NCBI GenBank assembly: GCA_035048495.1
Contig: CM068552.1
Span: forward strand, 18,168,154-18,232,153
DNA: 64,000 nt
Direction: 5' to 3'
Source: Euptelea pleiosperma
Lineage: Eukaryota; Streptophyta; Magnoliopsida; Ranunculales; Eupteleaceae
Part shown: piece by piece, positions 11,792-22,572 of the stretch
How the letters are laid out: every line of letters starts with the position of its first letter
Position numbering within the stretch: position 1 is the stretch's first letter
The notes under the pieces: model-generated
What the model was told of the DNA's origin: nothing
Database searches by the model: none
The model's input: only the letters and a program-made list of their open reading frames with translations
Made by a program: the position numbers and the translations under genes

Positions 11792-12012
11792 AGTTGCAAT
11801 GGTGATTAGGGTTGGGTTAGGTTTAGAGAGTCAGAGAGAAGAGAGAGGAAGGATGTCATGTGTGTAACACATGACTCAATAAATCTTATTTATATAAAGG
11901 GGACATTACGAAAGATAAGTATATCCCTCATAACAAGGGTTATTCACAGAATATCTAAAATATATCAAATACGTATCTGAGAACACCTCCCCTCAAGTTG
12001 GTGCATAGATAT
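11792..12012 (-). mobile_element. Copia LTR and polypurine-tract remnant (unit 2)
   Basis: Duplicate of 4030-4250, with the same TG..CT LTR (11792-11985), the same polypurine tract and the same interruption by the second LTR at 12013. Confidence 0.72.
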
Positions 12013-13534
12013 TGAAATTCCCTTTTAATTACCACGTTAAATCCTAGAGGGGGTGAATAGGATAATTTTTAATTTCTCTATAGATTCTTTATTGATTTAA
12101 AAATTAATGATCACACAAGGCGAAAAAGGATCAAGCAATTAAAATATGAATCATTCACAGAACATAGATATAGAAAATCTGAGATAAAATATGCAAACAT
12201 TCACAATCACACGAGACTCAGATGTATAGTGGTTCGGCGACTCCGCACCTACGTCCACTGTCCAATACTCAACACGAGTAATATTATATTATCTCAATCA
12301 TGCATTACAACATATCTAATTGAAATAAAAAATCCACTAACTAAGATATCACTTAGTTTTAATCTAACGAGAATCACTTCTCGCTCGCCTAGAGACTTAG
12401 TCTAGGCTAGTAGTCTATTTAGAGAAATTCTTTTCTCATGGATCTATAATTCTCAACTCAGTTAGATGAGTCCTAACTCATCCACCAATCACAAAATATT
12501 CAGCGTTCATAAATTTCAAATTCAATCAAAAAGGTATTTGATCATAAAAACACTTACCTTTCGATGAATATGATCAAATAGAAAATCCTTTGGAGAAGAA
12601 TTCGCTTAAGAGACACTCTGCCAAGAATAATCATCTTCTTGAAGAAAATTCTTGCAGAAAAATAATAGCTAATAGTCTCTTCAAACATTTAGAGCCTTTA
12701 CAAGGAATACACAGCTTTGCTTTAGTGAAGCTCTCATAAATTTCAGATCTCTGGACTCAAAGAATGTGAGATTAGAGATCTCTTGATTGGATTAATTCTT
12801 ATGAGAGAAGAGGGCTCTAATTTATAAGCCAACCTCCTATCAATAGAACCGAACCAAATATAGTCGTTTGAAGGGCCAAAGTGTGCCTAAAATGGTAGAA
12901 GAGATTGAGTCAAAACGAGATCCGAAAAGGAGGGGTCGACCGTATGTTTGGTCAGTCGACCGGACTTTGGTCGACCGAACCTTTTAGTCGGTCGCCCGCT
13001 CAGGTCAGCAACAAGTTTTTTCAAAACTGAGAGTTTCGACTGATCGCACCTTTTTGGACAGTTGACTGGACATCTGGTCGCCCGCTCAAAATGGTCGGTC
13101 GGCCAGACCTCTTAGTCCAGCACCAAACAATACTTATTTTAAGTATTTGTTCACATACACATGATACCTAATTATCAATTAACCATCTAGGGTAAATCTT
13201 GATCCGCTGGCAATGCGCGGTGTACCCTTAGATGTACGTAAGTAACCACAACACAAGATTCTTTATAGTTGAATGTTCGTTGAGTAAGAACGTACTTTGA
13301 TCATTTAAATCTTCATGCTTGAGCTTTGACTTTGTCTTCAGTTGAGCTTGATCTTGACTTTGTCTTTAGTTAATCTTGAACACTTGGGTTGATTTTCTTC
13401 AGCTTTAATTCTTTGATTTGTTTTGTCGAAGTCTATTTGATCTTTGACAGTTCAGTCTTCAACGGATTCATAATACAACGATATATATTTTTGAAGAACT
13501 AAGTATTTTTGGGATTGACAACCGAGACTTTTCA
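12013..13534 (-). mobile_element. 1.52-kb LTR of the second LTR retrotransposon, unit 2
   Basis: Near-identical duplicate of 4251-5773, again preceded by gatat (12008-12012). It keeps the canonical TG..CA termini (TGAAATTCCC..CTTTTCA). It is followed by the same minus-strand polypurine region and internal sequence. Confidence 0.68.
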
Positions 13535-16069
13535 ATATCCCACTTTGTCAATGCTAGGACAAAAATAAATAACTACCCCAATTATATTATAATTTTTGCC
13601 TACCAAAAATAAATTAATAAAGCTCCCCCTAAGTACAATAACTACCCAAATAAATGATCTTTGAAGGATTAAGGGGTAAGGGAACAACACGGTAGCTCGC
13701 GATTAGTACCAAAATTCCTGTAATAACCTATTGCTACAAAATAATCAACTTGACAAAAAAAAATCCTTGACAAAGCTTCTCATTAGTATATTAGTTCAAT
13801 AATACCAAAAACGTCTTCTCAGTACATTAGTCCAATAAAACCAAAAGATAGTAAGAATCACAGATATTTTATGACAAGTAAATCAATAAAAGAATAGATT
13901 GCAACAACAAGTGTATCAATATATAGCAATAAATGTATCAAGATCTCTCAAGATCAGATCTATCAATATAATCCCAATATAATTGATTTCTCCCCATTTT
14001 TGTCATACATTGACAAAGGAAAGAATTTCAACCTGTGATGATAACAATATTATGATATGGTAATAAATCATCAAGAAAAAAAAATTCCATAACACAATAT
14101 ATCAAACTAAGATATAATCCAAATAGATATGACCAACAAAATGACCAAAATACACCACACTGTCTATCATCTCACACAAAAATAACAAAGTATCTCAGTA
14201 GCAAATAGTACAGACCAATAGTATCAAATAATACATCCCAAAGAAAAATGTATTACTGATCTACAAAGAGAGAGAGCAAAACGTGCTCTAATCATCGTCA
14301 TCGTCCTCGTCAGCATCATCATCATCATCATCATCGTCATCGTCATCGTCATCTGCATCGTCTCCTTTTTCTTCATCTTCGTCCTCATCTCCATCTTCAT
14401 CTTCGTCTTCTTCGTCGTCTTCAACCGTAGAAGGCACGGTGGTCTCTTCAGGTGAAGACTTTGGATAGTCAGGGTGCTGAGACTTAAGAAATGAAGTCAT
14501 GCGCTGCTGTCGTCGAGAAAATTTGTCAATCAACACACAAAGATTGTCCAAATTGGACGAAAGACCTGCAATGGATGCAGATAGAGAGGAACGCCGAGAT
14601 ATGGAACTCGAAGTAGAAGCAGAAGAGTCACCTACTAACATTTTACTAAATGTAGCTTGATTGATAAGTGAGATGGAATACAGTGTTTCATCGGAGTCAA
14701 GAATAGGGACTTTATAATTACTCAGAATTTTTGAAACTAGAATGCCAAAAGGCCTTTACCGCTTGCGATTCTCAATCGCCAAATTTTTGACCATATGAAA
14801 AATAACTGAAGGACCATAGATACGTGTGCCTTGAGAGATAATACAAAATGTACTGAATATAGGGTCTGATCACTACGATGTCTGGCCTTTGGGACCAAAT
14901 TGTAGGAGAAGATCAACCCTAACAAATGGTACATGGAAAGTAATTACCGAGTAGCCAAATCAGAGTTCCAATGAATAACCTTCCCACATATGGCTTTAGA
15001 GATTGCCTTTTTGTTCTTTAATGGTAGGAAATGGGGGAAAATTCCTCTATTAGGTACACGAGGAAGACTAGTAATCTTTGAAATCAAAGATAAAGTGATT
15101 TTGAACCTAACTCCTCGAACCTCAGAATAAAGAAATGGACATTCTCGATCATGATTGTTCAAGTTGCAATAAAACATTCTAACTAACTCAAGATATGGAA
15201 CACCAGAAATGGAAAAAAGTTTAAACCAACCTACCGAATTCAGAAGATTGGGGATCCAGTCATGGTCACTTCTTTTTCGATTACCCCACGTTCAACCGTA
15301 ATGGCTCTTTTAATGTAGTTCTTCAAGAAGCTAGCCCTAGCCATGGGATTGATGAAAAGGCTAAGAGGATAGGGATCACTAGAAAATAATTCATCTTTTG
15401 CTCTTGTGGAGCTATTAGAGATTTCACTAAAAATTTGGGTAATGGTGAGAGTAGAAATCTCGAGAAAGAATTAGATTTGAGGACTAGAAGAGTTTTCAAA
15501 TAGAAATGAGAGAGTAACAAGGGAATTTTATAGGGTTCCAAAGGTTTGCAAATGACCCAAAGTTGATTTGAAACAATTTATAACCAAGGGTGGCGAACTT
15601 GACATGGGTCGACTCGCCTACGAAATCGATATAGGGTTCGAGTGCGAGGCGCGATCGACAGGTCATAATGGTCGATCGACCGGGCATGTTCAGTCGACCG
15701 GACCTTTTGTTCGGTCGGCCCGACACAACAAAACCAATTTCAAAACCCAAAAGATTTTTTTACTACGGTCGGCCAGTCAATATCTTAGGTCAACCCGACT
15801 TTGCAAAAAAAACTTTTCTAAAAACCCAATCGCCTTAACAATTTATTCGGTCGGCCCGACTTCGTAAATGCCAATTTCAAAAATTCAATCATCCCAAAAT
15901 ATCACCAATTTGTCAAACAATCATATCTTTAATAATATCACCAAATTTTTACAAACAAAACTAACTAATCATTATTTGAATGATTAGACTCTAACTGAAA
16001 TACTGAAGATAGGATATTCAATATTAACTCAAATATTTCAGTTAGTACCAACAAAAATTAATCAATGGG
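13535..16069 (-). mobile_element. Internal region of the LTR element (unit 2 side)
   Basis: This lies between the left LTR and the truncated right LTR. It begins (plus sense) with polypurine-like sequence and the accessory ORF. From 15180 to 16069 it is non-coding, with more gtcgaccg/cggtcggcc motifs (15600-15870) resembling those in the LTR. No reverse transcriptase or integrase motif is visible, so the copy is non-autonomous or heavily deleted. Confidence 0.5.
14288..15344 (-). pseudogene. Accessory ORF of the LTR element, acidic C-terminus (copy 2, fuller)
   Basis: Duplicate of 6506-7379, but extending further upstream because unit 2 keeps the original context. A candidate start is MARASFLKNYIKRAITVERG at 15344. 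Stops and frame shifts follow (for example just after GSPIF near 15240 and around 14740-14870). The C-terminal part (MLVGDSSAS..RRQQRMTSF..) ends in a long Asp run. Differences from copy 1 in both frame and Asp-run length show independent decay. No gag, pol or env motif was recognised between here and the right LTR. Confidence 0.5.
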
Positions 16070-16588
16070 ACAAACTCTGATAGTTTTGGTCTACTGCACC
16101 TTTTTGGCCAGTCGACCGGACATCCGGTCGATCGCTCAAAATGGTCGATCGGCCGAACCTCTTAGTCCAGCATCGAACAATACTTATTTTAAGTATTTGT
16201 TCACATACAGATGATACATAATTATAAAATGAACCATCTAGGGTAAATCTTGATCCGTTGGCAATGCGCGATGTACCCTTAGATGTACATAAGTAACCGC
16301 AACATGAGATTCTTTATAGTTGAACGTTCATTAAGTGAAAATGTACTTTGATCATTTAAATCTTCATGCTTGAGCTTTGACTTTGTCTTTAGTTGAGCCT
16401 GATCTTGACTTTGTCTTCAATTGATATTGAACACTTGGGTTGATTTTCTTCAGCTTTAATTCTTCTTTGATTTATTTTGTCGAAGTCCACTTGATATTTG
16501 ACACTTCAGTCTTTAGCAGATTCATAACACAATGATATATATTTCCGAAGAACTAAGTATTCCTGGGATTGACAACCGAAGCTTTTTA
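16070..16588 (-). mobile_element. Truncated 5' LTR of the LTR element with target duplication
   Basis: Matches only the last 500 bp of the LTRs at 4251-5773 and 12013-13534. It ends ..CTTTTTA at 16588 and is followed by gatat (16589-16593), the same 5-mer that precedes both left LTRs. This fixes the insertion target as the older copia sequence 'gcatagatat|atctcatgc'. About 1 kb of this LTR and the primer-binding site are missing. Confidence 0.65.
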
Positions 16589-16593
16589 GATAT

Positions 16594-17010
16594 ATCTCAT
16601 GCTCAACTTAATAAACATCTATGAAGTTGCCAACTATGAACTCCTTTGTTGAAGACATCTGCTACTTGCTAATTTATCTTCACAAAGGGAGTACAAACTT
16701 CTCCCTAATGAAGTGACGATCCACTTCAATGTGCTTGGCCCGATCATGCTGTACTGGATTGTGAGCAATGCTGATAGCAGCCTTGTTGTCACAATACAAG
16801 CTCACGGACCCCGAGACTAGAAAGCCAAACTCAGTAACCAACATCCTCAGCCAACGCATCTCACACAAGCCATGGGCCATTATCCTAAATTATGCCTCTG
16901 CAACTGATCTATCAACTACGGGTTGCTTCTTGCTCCTTTAGGTAACCAGGTTGCCTCCTACAGAGGTGCAATAGCTTGAGGTAGATCTTCTGTCATCCTT
17001 AGCACAAGGG
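16594..17010 (-). pseudogene. Copia RNase H fragment (continuation of the interrupted older copia)
   Basis: Minus-strand remnant including [20 protein letters not shown] and the RNase H core [20 protein letters not shown]. It is collinear with the RNase H end of the complete element at 35645-35990 and directly continues the sequence broken at 4250/12012. Similarity fades near 17010, so the rest of this copia is deleted. Confidence 0.78.
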
Positions 17011-18383
17011 ATTACATGAGTTTGAGAGGGAATAAAAGGGATGACATGTAATAAGGTGTGTGAGATGCATCATTTCATTATTTGTGCATCTCATCACAGA
17101 TTCTTTAGGTTGTCATCAGTTGTCAAGATTTAGAGAATTAGGATAATATCTTAGATTAGATCTGGTAAATTAGTTTATATCTTTAGCTGTATCCAGTTCT
17201 ATATAAACCCATGGTTAGTCAATGTAATGCATCAAAGTTTTATCAATAAATCAAAACTTCTTCACCTATAACTTTATTTATTGCGGGTTTATACAAATTC
17301 TGAAAAACATCGCCTTGATGTTGGTGTTAGTCAAATGCATTAGTGGGATTGGGGCTGATCTTTTTGGTGGTACTACATCTATGACAGTTATAGTAGATGA
17401 GTGTGATGTAGTGACTCTATTAACAACTACTATACTAATGGCAGCCACAAAATTTCCTACAGTAATTTTTTTTAATAGATTACACAGTCATTCAATTTCT
17501 AAGATATCAATAGAAGTCATTTTACATCTCTTTCATCCTGAATTTTGAGAGTGAAGAAGTGTCTTAAAGCAGGCCACCATTGATGGCAGTGTATCTATCT
17601 TAAAGGTCGGCCATGCTAGATAGCATGTCGATTACAGCATGGGAAACCTCAATATTTTTATTGTTTCTTGCATTAGAATGAACTAAAAGGTGCACATCTG
17701 TTTCTCTGCATTTGCTTTGATTACTCCACTGGCGTTCAGGGAATATTTCCTGAGAAATAGAGGAGTCCTTGAATTTTGGAGTTTTATGGTCATCTTAGGG
17801 TGCGTTTGGTATACGTGCAAATCGGGTGTGCAAATAGGTTTACGTGTGCAATTATTTCCCATGCATGTTTTGCGTGCATTCTACAATTTGCACATGCACA
17901 CAGGCAAATGAATGCTCGCCCTCTTTAGCAATTAAAAACCTATCTTACCCCTGAGCAATCGTTTACAACCTCCTTGTGCAAATAGTGTATCTCTACATGT
18001 CACTAAACTCTATCCATTTGAAAAAAAAAAAATTATTAGATGATCGATGGTGTCCATCATTGAAGTTGATGATGGAGCCACGTGGTATCCTATTAGAGGC
18101 TGCGGACTGTATGTATATTTGCCACATTCCTAGATGAACTTATGTAACAGAGGTCGACCTGATTAGTGATTCCTAACCTTTGGATCATAATGCTTTAAAT
18201 TTATGGTTTAAAGTAAGTCATATAAAGGACTCTAATCCAATGGATATAACTTACTAATGAGAATGAATTTTGGCATGTAAGTCCAACTAGGGATGGGCAA
18301 AACATCTACACGGACAAGTGGTCTCTAAGTGTGTGCCATGCAAAACAAAAAAGAAAGTTAATAAATCACATGTACATACCTCA
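17011..18383. other. Unassigned spacer with LTR-like and MITE-like pieces
   Basis: At 17040-17290 there is a promoter-like run (tctatataaaccc near 17200, aataaa near 17250) that may be a degraded solo LTR. At 17795-17900 a 'gggtgcgtttggtatacgtgc' start resembles one end of a small DNA transposon, but no partner end was found. At 18150-18350 there is a diverged copy of the foldback repeat family seen at 21.4-22.1 and 23.7-25.3 kb. No gene recognised. Confidence 0.4.
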
Positions 18384-18392
18384 TTATTAAAA

Positions 18393-18436
18393 GGGAATTT
18401 TTGACATACCCCCCCATCTTATGTTTAAAATTTGAC

Positions 18437-18476
<40 letters not shown>

Positions 18477-19260
18477 ATTTGAAAAAGCTGACATACGCCC
18501 CTATGACTCGGTCCACTGTCATTTGACCAGTGTTGACCCGAATTGACTACCAGATTTTGTATTAATGGACAAAAGCGCCATTGTCTTCAACCTTAGAACA
18601 AGGGTTTGGGTTTGGGCCAAAACCCAAACCCCAAATCAAACATGAAAAGTGGAGATTAAAAATAAAAATAAAAATAAAAACCATTGTTGGTATACCTGAA
18701 ATTTTTTTATTTTTATGAATTAAGCAAAGATTGAAGATAAAAAACCATAAAAATAGATAAAACTCACGAGGGAATGAGATTTCTTCTTAAAATTGAGAGA
18801 ACCCATCTTTCCAAAATCCATGTATCAAAAGCTTAAAATCTAAATTACTCTTATTCTTGTTTTTCATTTTTATTAATGAAATTTTTAGAAATATAATTGT
18901 ATGTTTTATTATTTTTTTCTCTTGAAAACTAAGTTTTAAATTATTGTCGGAGTAGTGGTCGGCCGGCCATGAGACTCCGGTGGGTTGGTCGCCGGTGATG
19001 GGCAGCCAACCCATTGGAGTCTCTTGGCTGGTTGTCGTCCATAGCCGTTCGATTTGGGGTTTAGGTATTAGCCCCAACCCTTGTTCCAAAGGTGAAGACA
19101 AGGGTGTTTCTATCATTTAATACAAAATTTGGTAGTCAACTCGAGTCAACACTGGTCAAATGACAGTGGACCGAGTCATAGGGGGGTATGTCAGCTTTTT
19201 CAAATTGTGGAGGGTATGTCAAATTTTCAAAATAACATGGGGGGTATGTCAAAAATTCCC
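18393..19260. mobile_element. Foldback MULE-type element, 868 bp, 9-bp target duplication
   Basis: Long terminal inverted repeats start GGGAATTTTTGACATAC and extend about 170 bp (the arm including ctgtcatttgaccagtgttg reappears inverted near 19130-19165). TTATTAAAA flanks both ends (18384-18392, 19261-19269). A 9-bp duplication with long inverted repeats is characteristic of Mutator-like elements. There is no transposase. The left arm contains a 39-C homopolymer that has replaced a short 'ccctccac' stretch of the right arm. Confidence 0.85.
18438..18476. repeat. Poly-C homopolymer (39 nt)
   Basis: An uninterrupted run of 39 C in the left arm of the foldback element. The inverted partner arm has only short G runs (ggaggg, gggggg). 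The exact length is doubtful in any assembly. Confidence 0.9.
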
Positions 19261-19461
19261 TTATTAAAATAGTAATGATCACATGGTTCAAGAGCAATGA
19301 ATGTTATCATGTTGCATAGTGGTGTCATTTTATTACTGGCCAAATAATACTCAAAATTCATGGTTAAAAACAAAGCATGAAAAAGACTAAGGAAGATGAG
19401 GATGGGCAAAATATTTATACGGTCATCGAATTCTAGGATCATTTGATGGGATCCGTAGTTG

Positions 19462-20861
19462 TCATCCTCGCTTCCAAGACTCGGCTAACTCGGTAAAGGC
19501 TACCAAGGATGACCCGCCTTGGGCCCATGTAACCAACGCGTTCTCTCTCATTTTCCAACTTCGTTCTTGAGCGCTCTTCCTTCTTCCGAGTCCATCAACT
19601 CGCTCACTCGTTTATCTACCTCGCCCGAACTCACGAACCCGTCTTCCTCCGATTGTTCCATCGGAATTGCTAGGTTCATTTCCTCCACCAACACCGTCTT
19701 ATTCAGCCGTTGCTCCGCGTACAAAGGCCACGCAACCATTGGCACCCCAGCAGACACCGCTTCCAACACCGAATTCCATCCACAGTGAGTCACGAACCCA
19801 CCCACCGATTCATGATTCAACACAGCTACTTGCGGCGCCCACGACTTTACCACAAGACCCCGATCTCTGGTCCGATCCAAGAACCCGTCCGGCAGTAGAA
19901 CATCCAAATCTGGAGTCGACGATGCTTCAGAGCGGACCACCCACAGGAACCTTTGACGGCTCTTCTCCAAACCGACTGCGATCTCCATCAACTGCGTCGC
20001 GGAGAATCTACCCCTACTACCGAAACACAAGAACACAACGCTTCGATTCGGCTGCGCATTGAGCCACGTCATACATTCAGCTGCACCACCGCCAACATCT
20101 TCACCCTCATCCATTCGATCACCGCCGGTGATCATCGGTCCGATGTAGTAAAAAGGGGGCATCAGAGTATCGGGAACGCAGAGCCCATCAGCGATGGCTT
20201 TGATGGGTCTTGGCTCGAGGGAATTAAACGTGTTCACTATAATTCCCTTGGATTTGGGGAGATGGGTAGCGAAAGATAGGAATTGATGGTAGACCTGATT
20301 TTCTCTATCGAGTAGAGGTTCGGGCATGTGAGAGGCACGTATGGGGGGCAATCCGGGCAGGTGGAGAAGAGTGTTGGTTAGGTCTTTGAAGCTTTCGGAG
20401 GTTTGGTTGTGAATAGTGGGGAGGTAGAGGATGGCAGCGAGAGTGGCGGCACAAGAGGAGAAGTAGTAGTAAGTGGGGATGTTGAGTTGGGAGGCCACGT
20501 GTATGGCAGAGGGGACGGTGGTGACGAGAGATCGGACGGTGGAGGTTTGGGAGATGGATTGGAGGACGTTGATGACGTTTATGTTGTTGAGGCGGACCAG
20601 TTCGAAGGCGAAAGCAACACGGTTGAGAGTAGGAGAGGTGTCGAGGGAGAGGGGAGGGAGGTAGTGGAAGGTGATCTGGGTGTTGGAGAATCGGCTGATG
20701 TAAGAGGTGATGGCAGCGGTGTCCAATGATGTAGTTGGGATGAGAACGGTGACGGAGAAGTGGTGGAGGTGGTGGTGATGGAGGATCAGCTTCCCCAACT
20801 CGACCATGGAGACTACTTGGACCACGCTCGGAGCTGGATATAACACTATTGTCTCCTTCAT
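19462..20861 (-). pseudogene. UGT88-like UDP-glycosyltransferase, catalytically dead and frameshifted
   Basis: A single-exon family-1 glycosyltransferase of the UGT88 type, which normally transfers a sugar from UDP-sugar to flavonoid-like phenolics in the cytosol. The start is taken at MKETIVLYP (20861), because the earlier in-frame Met only reads through the GA repeat. The donor-binding PSPG box is intact (WAPQVAVLNHESVGGFVTHC, then GWNSVLEAVSAGVPMVAWPL, then YAEQ). The acceptor half is damaged. The family's G-H catalytic motif reads PAPSVVQVVSM (His to Gln, CAC to CAA). The partner Asp region (family VIDFF) reads SLVTTVPSA and is two residues shorter, so both members of the His-Asp dyad are gone. 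At 19551-19554 one A is missing from a minus-strand A run, giving an early stop (GK*, 19548). The expected tail (MRENALVTWAQGGSS..ESWKRG) continues in another frame to TGA at 19462-19464. I read it as a pseudogene. The PSPG half could still bind a nucleotide sugar if expressed. Confidence 0.88.
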
Positions 20862-20884
20862 TCTCTCTCTCTCTCTCTCTCTCA
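20862..20884. repeat. (CT)n/(GA)n microsatellite in the UGT 5' leader
   Basis: On the gene strand it is a GA repeat immediately before the ATG, the usual position of a pyrimidine/purine tract in plant leaders. It also creates an in-frame RERERER extension that I excluded from the protein. Confidence 0.8.
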
Positions 20885-21180
20885 CGTACACACACATGTG
20901 AGCTCACGGTCTTTAACAGGCCTCGCAATCGCATGGCTAATTTTTTCTCTTCAAAAGTTGGTCGTCGTAGGCGGAGCGGCAAAGTCTCAATCACAGAGAA
21001 AAAATTTCTTCCTTGTCCCTTGGTTGGTCCAGACCATTGATGGTCCTCGGGACAGGACACAAGCCTCGAAGACCATCCAACTGTATGGATATAGGGACGG
21101 ACGACTCTCATTTTCCTGAGAAGCGTGGGCTTAAAAATGTGGCACCCAAGGCTTAAAAGAGGGCTCAGTCTCCGGTTACC

Positions 21181-21388
21181 GGACAAATCTAGTCTGCAAC
21201 TGCTTACCGACTTAAAAGTATGCAAACAGTGTCAGTACCATTGGATGACCTTGAAAAACGTGTTTTTTTATTTATAAAATATATTTTTTTAAACATTGAA
21301 ATAACACATTTTTCAAGGGATATCCAATAGTACTGACACTGTTTTTATACTTTTAAGTCTGTGATAGTGGCAAATTAGATTTGTCCCC
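21181..21388. mobile_element. Nested foldback MITE A (208 bp)
   Basis: Inverted repeats begin GGACAAATCTA and share 'gacttaaaagtat..acagtgtcagtac.attgga' in opposite orientation. Flanks are CCGGTTACC (21172-21180) and CCAGTTACC (21389-21397), a 9-bp duplication with one mismatch. Inserted close to the left end of the outer element. Confidence 0.78.
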
Positions 21389-21426
21389 CCAGTTACCCAC
21401 CTAAAATAACAGGCCCCGGTTACAGG

Positions 21427-21817
21427 GAGTAAAACTTGTGTCACAAGATGTTGTGATGGAAGCCGGTCACAGCACTCAATACGACTCAGAGGGCGCTGAC
21501 CGTATGGAAGTTTGACCAGTCCCTCGGTGGACCTACAAACCAAAAATCAGCCTAATTAGTGATTTACAACCTTTGGAATTTTGCACCCAAATAACGCTCA
21601 ATAATGCTCAAATTGCTACCGTTAAAATCAACCCATGAAAATAACTTCAATGGAATCGGTTAGAAATCACCAATCAGGCTGATTTTTTGTGTACCAGTCC
21701 ACCGAGTGACTGGCCAAACATCCATACGGTCATCGTCCTCTAATAGTATGACACGTGGCTCGTATTGAGTGCTGTGACCGGTTTCCGTCACAACATCTTG
21801 TGACACAAGTTTTACTC
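21427..21817. mobile_element. Nested foldback MITE B (391 bp, exact 9-bp target duplication)
   Basis: A nearly perfect palindrome with ends GAGTAAAACTTGTGTCACAAG. The flanks GGTTACAGG at 21418-21426 and 21818-21826 are identical. Both arms carry the 'ccgtatgga..tggaccta..accaaaaatcagcctgattagtgatt' module that recurs singly at several places between 18.1 and 25.3 kb. Confidence 0.88.
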
Positions 21818-22174
21818 GGTTACAGGATACAATATGAGCCACGTTGGCACACTCTTAGAGAACTCTGACCGTATGGATGTTTGGCCAATCCCTAAGTGGA
21901 CCTATAAACCAAAAATCAGCCTGATTAGTGATTTATAGGCGTTGGATTGGACTTATTTTCTTGGGTTGATATCAACTGTGGGAATTTGAGGTACAAAGAT
22001 CCAATGTCTAGAAATGGCTAATCAGGCTGATTTTTGGTTTGTGGATCCACCTAGGGATTGGCCAAACATCCATACGGTCAGAGTCCTATAAGAGTGAGCC
22101 ACGTGGCTCAATTTATGTCCTGTAACCAGAGCCTGTCATTTTAGGGCGGTAACTGGAGCCTGACCCTTAAAAGA

Positions 22175-22470
22175 GGCCGTTTTAATGGTACAACGGACTT
22201 GGGGCGTTACCGTTAAAATGGATTGTAACGTACGGGCAAAAATGGCGCTGAAATTCAAATTCAAAATTTCAATTTCAATTTTTCAAAACAAAAGAAAAGG
22301 AATTTAAAATAACGGCCATTTTTTCTTACAAAATTTTTCAGATTTTAACGGCCGTTAAAACGAGAGAAAAAAAATGGTCGTTATTTTCTAAGCGTCAAAA
22401 CATTTTTTAATGTAATGGGCTTGGGGTGTTACCGTTTTAACCGTTTAAACAGCGCTATTTTAAACCATGG
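22175..22470. repeat. Dispersed 'gcgttaccgtta' AT-rich repeat
   Basis: Contains repeated taacgg/ccgtta inverted motifs flanking an AT-rich centre. Related blocks occur near 180-306 and 31523-31795. Probably a degenerate MITE, but target duplications could not be defined. Confidence 0.45.
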
Positions 22471-22572
22471 TGGCACCTACAAATATCGGTGACAAAGAAA
22501 AAGAATTTAAAGGTACGGGGCTGTCCGACTGAGCTTGTGACCGTAGTTAAAGTTTGATGGACTTACCAGAAT

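Larger units (their letters stand above)
7380..15168. repeat. Tandem segmental duplication, unit 2 (4.6 kb plus a 3.1-kb insertion)
   Basis: This is the second copy of 2763-7379. Its first 438 bp match 2763-3197. It is then interrupted by the 3,141-bp element at 7818-10958 and resumes at 10964, matching 3198 onward to the end of the unit. Unlike unit 1 it continues past 15168 into the rest of the original LTR element, so unit 2 keeps the ancestral right-hand context. Confidence 0.85.
21161..22165. mobile_element. Outer MULE-type foldback element hosting two inner MITEs (9-bp target duplication)
   Basis: The ends GGGCTCAGTCTCCGGTTAC and (inverted) GGGTCAGGCTCCAGTTACC are flanked by CTTAAAAGA at 21152-21160 and 22166-22174. 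The inverted arms continue as 21391-21427 against 22119-22158. Subtracting the two inner insertions and their duplications leaves an element of about 388 bp. The core contains the 'ccaaaaatcagcctgattagtgattt' palindrome shared with the inner element at 21427-21817, so host and guest are related families. Confidence 0.78.

Noticed and set aside
17010..17025. 'acatg' at 17017, matching the 5-mer before the older copia LTR (4025-4029), as a possible target duplication
   Set aside because: The right LTR is absent, so the end cannot be defined; a 5-mer match by chance is likely.
20305..21225. 306-codon minus-strand ORF rich in His/Pro/Leu
   Set aside because: It overlaps the UGT88-like coding frame on the same strand in another frame. 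Its composition reflects the UGT codons, and there is no domain.
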